Positions 43,845 through 54,958 of a stretch of 64,000 nt of DNA are shown piece after piece (within the stretch, counting starts at the first letter, position 1; each line of letters begins with the position of its first letter). Below the pieces are notes generated by a model that was given only the letters and a program-made list of their open reading frames with translations, had not been told where the DNA came from and ran no database searches. Source of the stretch: Lumbricus terrestris. Lineage: Eukaryota > Annelida > Clitellata > Crassiclitellata > Lumbricidae. The stretch lies in assembly GCA_949752735.1 (NCBI GenBank), contig OX457037.1, forward strand, positions 20,725,039-20,789,038. Direction: 5' to 3'. Made by a program: the position numbers and the translations under genes.

Positions 43845-46800
43845 ATGTGGAACGCAGCGACTGGTGAGTTTTCTCGTGCAGGGATGGACGGAAGTGTTTC
43901 TGGCCTCCCCTCTACTTCGTCGCCTACCTCCGGACGACGAAAGGACGTTTTGGTCGACTACGAGGTCGAGTCTAGCCGCTTCCTGGAGAAAATCGATTTC
44001 GACGACTCGCCGAAGAGGGAGCGAAAAAGTATGCTGATTCCGGAGAAAAACGCCAGCGCTTTGGAATCGAAGATTCTGGAGAATGTCGGTCGCTTGGTCG
44101 GTGAAAAGAGGAGTCCAATCAAGCCCGGAAAATTCGATGGAACTGGATCCCTCGAATCGTTCCTGGCACAATTCGATGTGTGCGCGAGACACAACCGATG
44201 GACTGCAGCCGACAAAGCGGACTTCCTCCGCTGTTCGTTGGAAAAAGCAGCAACGCAGTTACTCTGGGATTTTGGAGCCCGGACGGAAGTCACCTACGAG
44301 CAGCTCGTCGAGAGACTACGTCAACGATACGGCGCGGAGGGTCAGGCCGAGACCTTCCGGGCACAACTCTACTATCGCCGGCAGAGATCAGATGAAACCC
44401 TGGGCGACTTGCTGCACGACATCCGGAGACTCGTCGTTTTCGCCTACCCGGTTCCATCTAACGAAACGACGGAGATCGTCGCGAAGGACGCCTCCCTCGA
44501 AGCGATCCGTGACCGTGAGTTGTCCCTCAAGGTGAGAGAACGCGAGCCAAAGACGATCGACGAGGCGTACCGAACCGCTCTACGCCTCGCCGCGTACCAG
44601 CAGACGTCGGAATTGGAGGATCGTCGGAGGCCAGCCAATCGGGTGAGAACGACGCAAGATGGAGACGCTGGTGGACAACTTCAGTCCCAATTGGACAACT
44701 TCTTCGCTGCCCAGCGAAAGTGGCAACAGGACATGGAAGGAAGGATCTGTCAACAGCTGGAGGAACTTCGAGGTTCGTACAGGACGAGTCTGGACGCCGA
44801 ACCAAATGTTCCCCCGTACGTTCCACCGACCGTCCCGCCTGCAGGAAACGCTTCTGGGAACGTCGGCCGCGGTGTGACCTGCTTCAACTGTGGACGCGTG
44901 GGTCACGTGGCTCGCCAATGCCGCCAACGCCGACAGCCTCCCAACCGTCAAGACGACGCACGCAACTCGGGTCCGACGACGCCCGAGCATGATGGACCGA
45001 TCGTCACCAACCACACAACAAGAGACCGAACGACGGGTGTAACGAACAACGCGATCTACATCCGTGGAACGATCAACGGACGGCAAAGAACATGCCTAGT
45101 GGACACTGGGTCGGAGGTAAGCTTGGTTCCCTCGTCTGATGTTGATGGGTTGTCGCTCCAGCCAAGCAATCGCATCCTCTTAGCTGCAAATGGTACTGCG
45201 ATTAGGGTTTTGGGTCAGCTTGATCTTCCGATTGTGATTTCCAGAGGATTTTCTATTGGCACTACTTTTCTTGTCTCGGATCAGATCGGTGAACCAATGC
45301 TGGGAATGGACTGGTTGAGACAGCATCGCTGTAGATTGGGTTTTGGCCAGGGCGCACTTTTTGTTGGTCGCCGCCGCATTCCTCTGGTCAAGGGAAATGG
45401 TTCGCTTTGGTGCCGCAGGGTGATGGTTGCAGAGGAGACCACTGTCCTTCCTCGTTCCCAGTGCGATATACCTTGTACAACGCAGTATAGAGACTTGACG
45501 ACCACTGCACAGGCGTGGATGACGGAGTCCAAAGAGATCCAGCCTGGGTTACATGTAGCCAGAGTTGTGCTTGGTGATGATGCTAATAAGTCGTGCATTC
45601 GTGTAGTAAATTTGAACGAGCAATCTGCTTTGTTGACTGCTAATCAAATGTTGGGTGAATTGCATCCCGTAAATGTCGAGTTAAGGGAGGAAAATGATAG
45701 ACGGACGGGTCCTGAAACCCATTTGATTGAGAAGCTGATGGAGGACATTTCGGAGGATGTCCCGACGGATGTGAAGGGACGGTTGAAGGATTTATTGGTC
45801 GAATACGAGGACATTTTTTCGACCACTGACCGAGATTTGGGACGAACCGCGATAACCCAACACAGGATTGATACAGGGGACTCTCGTCCAGTGAGACAAC
45901 CCTTCCGGAGGCAGCCGCTGCCATATCAGACTGCTATTGATGAACAATTGAATCAAATGTTGGAAACGGGAGTTGTGGAACCTGCCGTTAGTGAGTGGGC
46001 GGCGAATGTGATTCTCGCTAAGGAGAAAAATTGGTCGGTGCGGTTTCTTTCGGGTCCGACCCGGAAGGATTTTGGTCCCTTTTCGGGAATTGATGCTTGT
46101 TTGAGACTCTCTTCTGGCGCAGCGTGTGTGTTCGCGTTTGAATTGGATTGTGGCTACGCTCATGGAAAGGTGGGTTGTGGTCGTGCGAAAGAAATCGTTT
46201 CTACTAGGCCTACCTATGGGTGGTTTTTGAACGGTGAATTTGATCTTTTCGACCCCGGAGGATATGGGTTAGGTTTTGGTCGACCAATTCGAGAGAGGTT
46301 TACATATTCGGCCTACGGGTCCGAGATGTCGGAAAGGCTGGAGAACGCCTACGCCGTCGCTCGCCAATGTCTTAAGAAGGGCGCGGAAAGGCGCAAACAC
46401 GCCTACGATCTACGACTGCGGCCGGCAAAATTCGAGGAAGGTGACTGGGTCTATTACTTCAGTCCACGGAAATTCGTGGGACGTAGCCCGAAGTTCCAAC
46501 GGAATTTCACCGGACCTATGATGATCCTGCGGGCGTGCGGTCCAGTCAACTACCTCCTCCAGAAGTCGCCGAAGGCTAAGCCCTTCGTCGCACACATCGA
46601 CAAACTCCGCCACTGCTATGGGCGGACGAAAGGGGAATGGAGCGAGGCGCCTGCAAGGAAGACGGAAGGACTACGCAGCGAAGCAGCGGAAAATACCGCC
46701 GCATCTTCCAGCCGCCGGCCACGTCATCGCTGGAAGGGGACGCCAACGGAGGAAGCGCTCTCAAGAAGTCGGCATACCGACGACGGTGACGGTGCGACGG

Positions 46801-46979
46801 CATCCGCCGTCGACAGGCCGAGGACCAGGTCCTTTGCACATCGAACGGATGCAACGGACGCAACGGATGCAACAGACGCAACGGATGCAACGGATGCAAC
46901 GGACGCAGATTCGGACGGAACAACGGCGATCTCGGGTCGACCCCGTCGGGCCGTTCGTCGACCTGTCCGGTTCCAGTAA
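43845..46979 (+). CDS. Gag-protease ORF with degenerate RT and an integrase C-terminal tail, 1044 aa
   Basis: Residues 1-340 form a gag with a capsid-like region (FDGTGSLESFLAQFD, LRQRYGAEGQ). A zinc knuckle CFNCGRVGHVARQC starts at C346, and an aspartic protease CLVDTGSEVSLVP has its acid at D420. Next come the usual lead-in to reverse transcriptase (LLVEYEDIFS, QHRIDTGDSRPVRQPFRR) and WAANVILAKEKNWSVRF. The polymerase core then dissolves: the DYRKLN-like and YADD blocks, RNase H and the integrase core are missing. At about residue 827 the integrase C-terminus resumes (KRKHAYDLRLRPAKFEEGDW, FTGPMMILRACGPVNYLL). The end has an (ATD)n run at about 1006-1022 coded by acggatgca repeats. There is no stop or frameshift across the fusion. 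Gag and protease could still assemble particles; this is inference. Confidence 0.9.
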   Translation: MWNAATGEFSRAGMDGSVSGLPSTSSPTSGRRKDVLVDYEVESSRFLEKIDFDDSPKRERKSMLIPEKNASALESKILENVGRLVGEKRSPIKPGKFDGTGSLESFLAQFDVCARHNRWTAADKADFLRCSLEKAATQLLWDFGARTEVTYEQLVERLRQRYGAEGQAETFRAQLYYRRQRSDETLGDLLHDIRRLVVFAYPVPSNETTEIVAKDASLEAIRDRELSLKVREREPKTIDEAYRTALRLAAYQQTSELEDRRRPANRVRTTQDGDAGGQLQSQLDNFFAAQRKWQQDMEGRICQQLEELRGSYRTSLDAEPNVPPYVPPTVPPAGNASGNVGRGVTCFNCGRVGHVARQCRQRRQPPNRQDDARNSGPTTPEHDGPIVTNHTTRDRTTGVTNNAIYIRGTINGRQRTCLVDTGSEVSLVPSSDVDGLSLQPSNRILLAANGTAIRVLGQLDLPIVISRGFSIGTTFLVSDQIGEPMLGMDWLRQHRCRLGFGQGALFVGRRRIPLVKGNGSLWCRRVMVAEETTVLPRSQCDIPCTTQYRDLTTTAQAWMTESKEIQPGLHVARVVLGDDANKSCIRVVNLNEQSALLTANQMLGELHPVNVELREENDRRTGPETHLIEKLMEDISEDVPTDVKGRLKDLLVEYEDIFSTTDRDLGRTAITQHRIDTGDSRPVRQPFRRQPLPYQTAIDEQLNQMLETGVVEPAVSEWAANVILAKEKNWSVRFLSGPTRKDFGPFSGIDACLRLSSGAACVFAFELDCGYAHGKVGCGRAKEIVSTRPTYGWFLNGEFDLFDPGGYGLGFGRPIRERFTYSAYGSEMSERLENAYAVARQCLKKGAERRKHAYDLRLRPAKFEEGDWVYYFSPRKFVGRSPKFQRNFTGPMMILRACGPVNYLLQKSPKAKPFVAHIDKLRHCYGRTKGEWSEAPARKTEGLRSEAAENTAASSSRRPRHRWKGTPTEEALSRSRHTDDGDGATASAVDRPRTRSFAHRTDATDATDATDATDATDATDADSDGTTAISGRPRRAVRRPVRFQ

Positions 46980-46984
46980 AGTGC

Positions 46985-47400
46985 ACGAGGAGGACGGCGC
47001 ACGTTTCCTCTACGTGCGCGCAGTCTACTCCTCCTCCGCGCGCGAGTTCCTGTCGGCGCGCATGGTTGCGCGCGCGCTTCTTCTTCGTCGGCGCACGTGT
47101 CTACGTACGTGCGCGTAATCTACTCCTCCTCTGCGCGCCAGTCCTTCGTCGGCGCACGTGTCTACGTACGTGCGCGTAATCTACTCCTCCTCTGCGCGCC
47201 AGTCCTTCGTCGGCGCACGTGTCTACGTACGTGCGCGCAGTCTACTCCTCCTCCGCGCGCGAGTTCCTGTCTGCGCACAAGTTCCTGTCGGCGCGCAAGT
47301 TCCTGTCGGCGCGCATGGTTGCGCGCGCGCTTCTTCTTCGTCGGCGCACGTGTCTACGTACGTGCGCGTAACCTTCCCCCGACGCCGTTTGGATCGTCGA
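46985..47400 (+). repeat. 61-62 bp GC-rich tandem repeat in the 3' internal region
   Basis: The word gtctacgtacgtgcgcg recurs near 47098, 47160, 47222 and 47350, with ctactcctcctctgcgcgc between. Arg/Ala-rich frames across it on both strands are artefacts. Positions 47401-47831 complete the internal region up to the 3' LTR and contain a purine run aaagggggctttgg near 47799. Confidence 0.85.
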
Positions 47401-47831
47401 CTAGACCTCATCTTACCGGAAGACGGACCGCTTCTGAAGAAGAAAAAGAAGAAAGAAAGGTGACACTCCTAGTTTTGTTTTGCCGTAAGGGACTCTGAAC
47501 TTAAGTTTCGTGCCGCACAGTACGATTGTTTTCTGTTAGTTAGCGCCTACGTAAATATTCCGAGGACGTTCTTCGTCTGTTTAACTTTATAGGCCGTTTT
47601 GTTCGTCACGAACGATGTTTGGTTGTTTGGATGCTGTTCTTTATTTTGTGCTAGTTAAGTTGGCATACTTCGAAATGGACGATATTTTGCATAAGCGAAT
47701 CGATTATTTGCATAGAATTGTGGACTGAGGCGTGTGCCTTATCTCGATGGACAATGTTTATTATGCTGGGGTTCGTTTTCCCCCTGTTAATTTTATCCAA
47801 AGGGGGCTTTGGACTGCTCCTGGGAAGGCCG

Positions 47832-49076
47832 TGTGGAAAAACTTGAAGATTGCCTGCTGTGTTAGGGTGCGCTTGCTTTGCTCTCTCTGCTGTATCTACT
47901 TATTCAGCACACTAGCCTCCGTCTACTTATTCAGCACGTCTACTTATTCAGCATACCGTGGCCTATATCTACTTATTCAGCACGTCTACTTATTCAGCAC
48001 GTCTACTTATTCAGCACGTCTACTTATTCAGCACGTCTACTTATTCAGCATACCGTGGCCTATATCTACTTATTCAGCACACTAGCCTCCGTCTACTTAT
48101 TCAGCACGTCTACTTATTCAGCATACCGTGGCCTATATCTACTTATTCAGCACGTCTACTTATTCAGCACGTCTACTTATTCAGCATACTGTGGCCTATA
48201 TCTACTTATTCAGCACACCTGCGTCTGGGAGGGTATAAATAGGGCAGAGAGCAATAGCGGGTGGTGTGTTTCTTCTTTGATAGAGTTTAGTCACGGTGTG
48301 TTTCTTCTTTGATAGAGTTTAGTCACGGTGTGTTTCTTCTTTGATAGAGTTTAGTCACGGTGTGTTTCTTCTTTGATAGAGTTTAGTCACGGTGTGTTTC
48401 TTCTTTGATAGAGTTTAGTCACGGTATGTTTCTTCTTTGATAGCGGATACGGTATGTTTCTTCTTTGATAGCAGATACGGTGTGTTTCTTCTTTGATAGA
48501 GTTTAGTCACGGTGTGTTTCTTCTTTGATAGAGTTTAGTCACGGTGTGTTTCTTCTTTGATAGAGTTTAGTCACGGTGTGTTTCTTCTTTGATAGAGTTT
48601 AGTCACGGTGTGTTTCTTCTTTGATAGAGTTTAGTCACGGTATGTTTCTTCTTTGATAGCGGATACGGTATGTTTCTTCTTTGATAGCAGATACGGTGTG
48701 TTTCTTCTTTGATAGAGTTTAGTCACGGAGCTGTGTCTTCTTCGATAGGGTCTTGGGCAGTTCCTAGAGCGCAGTGTTTTAGTCGGAGAGCTGTTCCTTC
48801 TTTGACAGAGTTTAGTCGCATTTAGTCGCGTCGCAGTGATCTAGCATTCAGTGTACAGTTTGATTAAGACGTTCGATTTCGCAGTTATTAAACACAGTTC
48901 GATCAAATGCAGTTCGTTTTAATTACAGTTCGTTTAAGTACAGTTAGCCTAAGCCTAGTCGGCTAGTCTTTAGTCCCCAGCTAAAGCCTTACCCCCGGAC
49001 ATCATCGAAAGACTTACACGGCTAGGGTTGGTGATCGGCCCCTGGTACTTTTCTGCCCAGCCCTAGTTCCGCGACA
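47832..49076 (+). repeat. 3' LTR, 1245 bp, expanded arrays
   Basis: The 17-bp array is longer than in the 5' LTR, and the 32-bp array has 15 units in the order 5 full, 2 short, 5 full, 2 short, 1 full. The repeated block of five full and two short units (216 bp) is an exact extra copy compared with the 5' LTR. Confidence 0.93.
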
Positions 49077-49179
49077 ATATTCATTCACGTCCCTGGATGA
49101 TTACATTTTATAATAATTTTGTGTAGTCTATAGTTCAATGTGCAATTGTGAGGCTTAGGCATAATTTTATGTTGAGGGT

Positions 49180-50110
49180 TAGTAGAGCGGCCTGGTGAAA
49201 AATTGTTCACTTTGTGATACAAGCATGAAATTTGGTACATACCATGAAAATGTCATAAGAAAAAGATTTGGCTATAGGGCCATCGCAGATTTGGCACCTG
49301 GCCCCATTGGCGGCCATTTTTCAAAATGGCCGACCTGTTTACAGATTTTAAATTATCTCAGCTTCCAGTGCACTTAGAAACGTCATCTTGGTGTCAAAAC
49401 ATACATAGTTAGGGGCGAGGATTCCAATAAAGCCATTACAAATGTTCCCGAGAGCTTCAATGGCGGCCATTTTTTAAAATGGCCGACCAAAATACAGATT
49501 TTCAATATCTCAGCTTTCAGTACACTTGGAATCGTCATCTTGGTGTCTAAACATACATAGTTAAGGGCAGGCATTCCAACAGAGCCATTGAAAATGTTCC
49601 CCATGGCTTCAATGGCGGCCATTATCCAAAATGGCCGACCTAAAAAATTAATACTTCAATATCTCAGCCTCCAGTACACTTAGAATCGTCATCTTTGTGT
49701 CTAAACATACATAGTTTGGGACGAGGATTCCAAAAAGGCCATTACAAATGTTCCCCAGAGCATCAATGGCGGCCATTTTCTAAAATGGCCGACCAAAAAA
49801 GGATATTTCAATATCTCAGCTTCCAGTACACTTAGAATCGTCATCTTGGTGTCTAAACATACATAGTCAATGGCAGGAATTTTAATGGAATCAAATACAA
49901 ACGTTTCTGTTCACAAGATTCGCAGCCAAGGACGTGAATGGTGCGGTGAGGTAAAAAGTTCCTGCTTATTTGAAAATCAGCTGTTATGGGCTCATGGCGC
50001 GTCAAGTATAAATATAGTATAATCCAAGCTATTTATTGCATCATACTTTTTCTGAAACTTCTGATTGAGTTCATGTTCATTTGGCAATAAAACAAGTTTT
50101 GGAACATGTG
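49180..50110 (+). repeat. Left long inverted repeat with internal ~150-bp tandem units
   Basis: Units share aatggcggccattttnnaaaa, an atctcagcttccagtacact-like stretch and aacatacatagtt. The inner end is caataaaacaagttttggaa. Confidence 0.88.
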
Positions 50111-50416
50111 CAATTCAAGATTTTGCTGATATGCTCGTAGGCTAGATGTCCCTATCGTGATTTAAGTCCACATTTGGGGGCCATTATGCAGACAATGTAC
50201 TGACCACAGAATTAAACAACATCATCCACGTCATTCACGGTCGCATAGGCCTCTGCACAGACAGAGACCAGTACACTGTAGAGTATAGAGAAGCTTTCAC
50301 ACATTTACACTGTCCCCTACATTCCTCCTCACAGCCACATCTGAGAAGTTCACAACCGGCACGTGGCTCTCCCGGAAGTGTTGTCCACTTCACTCCCCAG
50401 CCATCTTTAATCGTTT

Positions 50417-51645
50417 TCAGCCACCCCATTGACCAGGACATGGTAGTTTAGGAACAGCTATGAGCATCTTTGTCCAAACGTGACCTGCTTGGTAGGCAGC
50501 TCTCTTCGTGTGTTTCACCAGAGCAGCTTGAGTTGGTGGAAGGCCATCCATAGTTCTGTCTTTCTGTGCGAACAGTTGCTTTCTTGCCTCATTCACCTTC
50601 TCCTCGCCACTAACACGGTCGTACAGAAGAACCACAAAGCACTCAATTACATCGAGCTGATCATAAACAGAGCTGGGAGTTGATGCTATAGGGTGCAGAA
50701 GGCTGGGGTGATATCGCTGAATGTCTTCCAAATATCCCAGACTGGCCTTTTTCCGCACCCAGCAAAGGATGATACTGTGTCACATCCGCTGAATGCGTGT
50801 AGGAAGGACAAGGCTACGCACTTTTCTGGACCGAGGGCACTCGCCATTTCATGGGTTTGCAGGTACCTGAAGCTTTTTGCCTGAGGCAAAATCAACCCAC
50901 AGTTCATCAATGTTCAGCTGCTGAACTGCTGCTACGACCAACGCCAACACGTCAGAGTCAACGGTACGCATCATTACCTTACGATGACCATGTTTGGGAG
51001 CATCGGAGACATGCAGAAAAATTCTTGTATCAGCTTCCTCCTGAGTGCATGGACCAAGTCCAGTTGTGTCTTTTTGCCGAGCACAGATCGAGCACATCCT
51101 TGTGGTAAGTGGCTATGATCTGTCTTCCTGTTTCTATTTCTAGTTTTGCTATTCGCAGACTCAAGAAAGAAAACAACTCTGCCTGCGTGTGTGTGTGTCT
51201 TCAAGCTGCCACGCACGTATTCATCCCAAACAGCATCTACTCTATGCACGTGCTCTAGCTGTCTTGTGAAGTATAGGGCAAGAAAGTATGGGAGGAATAA
51301 TCTGAAAAAGAGCATGCTGCATGCAGTGCCAGGCTTCAGCATGATGACTATGACGGCTCCATCCAGTATAAGAGCGTCAACAATTGGAATACCCAGTGAA
51401 TGGCCTGGTTGGATATCTGAAGTAGGAATTAGTTCCTCTAGACAGTTACTGTCTGGTCTAATTCCTAGCCGTAGTTTGCCCATATTCGAGAGTGATGGGT
51501 GGCATGCCTGGTTCTCGTGAGCAAAAAATCGTCCACGTGACCAGGTCTCCTTCGCGCGTCTGATAGGAAATGACATAACCTGGAGAATAGTGAACAGTCC
51601 TTCTTCACAGATGACAAATGTTCTTTTGCTCGTGACTTGTCCCAT
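50417..51645 (-). pseudogene. PIN/XPG-like nuclease-domain gene, frameshifted
   Basis: The family is repetitive and common in invertebrate genomes. On the minus strand an upstream part reads MSFPIRRAKETWSRGRFFAH and WDEYVRGSLK. The middle has CTQEEADTRIFLH, MMRTVDSDVLALV and HAFSGCDTVSSFAG. These acids (EEAD, D-S-D, GCD) are spaced as in PIN/FEN-type metal-dependent nucleases, which is my inference. The tail has NEARKQLFAQKDRTMDGLPP and AALVKHTKRAAYQAGH. At least two frameshifts separate the parts (near 50870-50910 and 50690-50758), so no intact protein is made. The gene sits between the long inverted repeats. Confidence 0.75.
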
Positions 51646-51943
51646 ACAGGCGGACGACTGAAGAGAGGGAAGTTATTTCATGTTATTGGATGACTGACAG
51701 GTCACGTTTGGCTAATGAGACGTTCCTTGATAAGTGTTTCGTACTACTCTAGTTGTTGTACTAGTACAGCAGTAGTTGTACTCCGAGGTTGCACATGGTG
51801 TTTAACACTGTTTGATCGACCAGATCTCTGGTATCCTGGACAAGTAGGTCATTGCTATCGTCAATAAATGGTTTTCCCATCTCCTCGATAACACTGCTGA
51901 GAGCCTTAACCTGATTGAAAAACTTTACCTTTCTTATATATTT

Positions 51944-52889
51944 CATATGTTCCAAGACTTGTTTTATTGCCAAATGAACATGAACTCAATCAGAAGTTTC
52001 AGAAAAGTATGATGCGATAAATAGCGTGGACTATACTATATTTATACTTGATGCACCGTGAGCCCATAACAGCTGATTTTCAAATAAGCAGGAACTTTTT
52101 ACCTCACCGCACCATTCACGTCCTTGGCTGCGAATCTTGTGAATAGAAATGTTTGTATTTGATTCCACTAACATTCGCCCTTAACAATGTATGTTTAGAC
52201 ACCAAGATGACGATTCTAAGTGTACTGGAAGCTGATAATCGACATATTGAAATATCCTTTTTTGGTCGGCCATTTTGGAAAATGGCCCCCATTGATGCTC
52301 TGGGGAACATTTGTAATGGCCTTTTTGAGATCCTCGTCCCAAACTATGTATGTTTAGACACCAAGATGACGATTCTAAGTGTACTGGAGGCTGAGATATT
52401 GAAGTATTAATTTTTTAGGTCGGTCATTTTGGAAAATGGCCGCCATTGAAGCCATGGGGAACATTTTCAATGGCTCTGTTGGAATGCCTGCCATTAACTA
52501 TGTATGTTTAGACACCAAGATGACGATTCTAAGTGTACTGAAAGCTGAGATATTGAAAATCTGTATTTTGGTCGGCCATTTTGAAAAATGGCCGCCATTG
52601 AAGCTCTCGGGAACATTTGTAATGGCTTTTTTGGAATCCTCTTCCCAAACTATGTATGTTTTGACACCAAGATGACGATTCTAAGTGCACTGGAAGCTGT
52701 GATAATTTAAAATCTGTAAACAGGTCGGCCATTTTGAAAAATGGCCGCCATTGGGGCCAGGGGCCAAATCTGCGATGGCCCTATAGCCAAATCTTTTTCT
52801 TATGACATTTTCGTAGTATGTACCAAATTTCATACTTGTATCACAAAGTGAACAATTCCTTCACATTTTGGTTCCTGGCCGCTCCACTA
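51944..52889 (-). repeat. Right long inverted repeat
   Basis: Complement of 49180-50110 with small differences, including a short extra segment after ggccagg near its outer end. Positions 52893-53648 beyond the element hold no recognised feature. Confidence 0.88.
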
Positions 52890-53648
52890 GGTAAGTATTA
52901 TATTACAAGGTCCAAATACCATAATTTCTAGCAGCCATTTTCCTAACGATTGTTGGATGGACAATAATGGTAAGTTTCAAGACGTAACATAGAGAGTACA
53001 TGTGCTTTACAGAATGACTGTTTGAAGAGCATCAAAGGTGCTGATTATATAATAACGAGGGCTGTCACATATTTCAACGATATGTATTTTATTCAAAGGG
53101 CCTAGAAAAAGCATTTATGTAACAATATATACTATGAATTTTGAATTATAAGAATTGTAAGTGTGAACAATTACATTGAAGACTTTATTAAAGAGATGGC
53201 TCACTGTCTTTTTCAAGGCATGTAAAGTGATAATTAATCCCTAAGGACTTTAATTTCTGACTTTTCAATATTTACTGAAAGGGCCAAACAAAGCATTTTT
53301 TGCAGTTTGTTCACTGCTTTTTAGCTTGACAATATTTGTAATTTTGAAGGAGTACCACATGGACAAGGGCTGTTCAAATAGATGAATGATTGGCCATTTG
53401 AATAGCATGTAAGATGCCTAGTTACACCATAGACATACCGTTCACATAATTAGATAACAAGGAAATTATTCCAAGGAACAAATAACTGCATTTCTTGTGG
53501 CATGTAATACATTTTGGCTTTACAATGATGGCTATCAGCCCACCCTCCAAATCGCACCTACCCAGCATTCATGGGCACACTGCCCACCTTTCCAAACCTA
53601 TGTCAATCCACAACTAACCCATTCACCCCAATAACCCACCGCCCCCAC

Positions 53649-54020
53649 AAGCCAATCCGTCATCCCGCCCCACACGTGTGAAAACCAACGTACCGCACAG
53701 CCCCTGGGGGGAGCCGGCGAGTGCTGGGTTGGTTGGTCCTATTGGTACTCTGTCCAGCTGCAAGGTTTAGGTGAATAGCTGTGCAACTGTTGTGAAGCTG
53801 TGAAAATGGTGAAATTTCCGGGTTTACCCCCCCACTCAGTTCACCATACTCAGGGGATTCGCTAACCCCCTTCACTGGGTGGCCCTCTGTGTTGATGGAA
53901 AGCTTAAGGTCATTGTCGGCCTGTGTCAAGTACTCGGACTGGTCGGTCCCTACGCTCGGCTGATAGGGGAGTGTCAGCGCTCGTGAATAAGCCGGTGCCC
54001 CGAGCTTGGCTTTCCAGTGG
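53649..54020 (-). repeat. 372-bp repeat, inverted copy of 39928-40299
   Basis: Nearly identical to 39928-40299 on the complement. Here the similarity to 4024-4140 continues past 54020 to about 54095, so this copy shows more of the parent repeat than the left copy does. Confidence 0.88.
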
Positions 54021-54572
54021 CGCTTTAGAAATTAGGAGATTACGATTACGAGTGCTATTGGTCCAGTTTGCTCGTAGCTCCCTCATGCAGAGTAGTGCTT
54101 TTTTGTGGTTGGCCATGTGGTATGGAATGCCCTACCACGTGAGCTGCACCTTTTCTCTAGATCACTTTCGGACACATTCAATAAGCAGTTAAAAACTTCT
54201 GTTTGACCGTGCTGGAATAGGGAGCACCTCTGAGTAGTTTCCTTGAAGAGCCACTATATATAGGGTTACCATAAGTGCTCAGATGAAAAAGAGGACACCC
54301 AAAATGTTCACCCGGTTAACATCCCGTAGCTGGCTCCTAGTGCTAGGCCTATATACGCCAATATTAAGTGTTGTAGGGCCTACAAATAGGCCCTATAAGT
54401 AACGTTGAACTACAGAAAATGTTGTTTTTATTGTACATGCATGGTTTCAATTTAAGCTTCATTGAGTGAGTGTTTTGTACTCCAGCACTTCAGTACACAT
54501 TACATATTCCTGTCACTGACTACGCAGAAACAAAACAGTGACAGATTCGTCGCTTTTCAAACCCAGTGTTAC

Positions 54573-54764
54573 TCAAAAACTGGTTAATTTGGTATATGAA
54601 ATTCCCCAAACACTCTTAACATGCTTCGGCGTTTCGACGTGCGCCTTTAAATCCAATGCACTAATATTGGCAACTGACATATAAGTTCCGCTGTCGCATG
54701 TCAAACATTTAGCTTCCCATCCATAAGGACCTGCAGGAAAACACGTTTCAGCATTTTTTTCCAA
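54573..54764 (-). pseudogene. Zinc-finger remnant of a hAT transposase
   Basis: The 63-codon minus-strand frame has KCLTCDSGTYMSVAN and then LKAHVETPKHVKSV, a CxxC...HxxxxxH arrangement like the BED-type fingers at the start of hAT transposases. The catalytic domain is not found in this element. Confidence 0.4.
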
Positions 54765-54958
54765 TTTTTTTTTAAATTGAAAATTTAATTATTTTATTTA
54801 AACCTAAAATCATCATTACGTACATGTAACTCGCGTTATATTTATGCGTTTGGTTTACAAAAAACCGCTTCAGGAACAGGAAATCCAATGGTAACCTTAT
54901 AATTGAGGTAAATATTGCTGGAACGCGTGATTAGTTCATGGAACCGAATAGTATATAA

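Larger units (their letters stand above)
42863..49076 (+). mobile_element. Gypsy-derived LTR element with gag-centred chimeric ORF
   Basis: The 5' LTR is 42863-43662 (800 bp) and the 3' LTR 47832-49076 (1245 bp). Both start tgtggaaaaacttg and end ccgcgaca, with the 4-bp duplication atat at 42859-42862 and 49077-49080. One 1044-codon ORF lies between, and then a GC-rich 3' region with its own tandem repeats. The LTR length difference comes entirely from tandem-array copy number, and other LTR positions are almost identical, so insertion is recent. The element cannot make its own reverse transcriptase or integrase and must have been mobilised in trans. Confidence 0.92.
49180..52889. mobile_element. 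DNA transposon with ~930-bp inverted repeats (Academ-like candidate)
   Basis: The inverted repeats 49180-50110 and 51944-52889 are highly similar from tagtagagcggcc and tagtggagcggcc inward. Each contains four or five tandem units of about 150 bp with atggcggccatttt and cgtcatcttggtgtc. A 3-bp flank ggt occurs on both sides (49177-49179 and 52890-52892). The 1.8-kb core carries a broken minus-strand gene with a PIN/XPG-like domain. Long repeats, a 3-bp duplication and an XPG-like nuclease are compatible with Academ-type transposons, but the transposase itself is not seen. Confidence 0.7.

Noticed and set aside
46618..47118. Arg-rich frame overlapping the end of the gypsy ORF and the GC-rich repeats
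   Set aside because: It is a frame shadow continuing into tandem repeats with no similarity to anything known.
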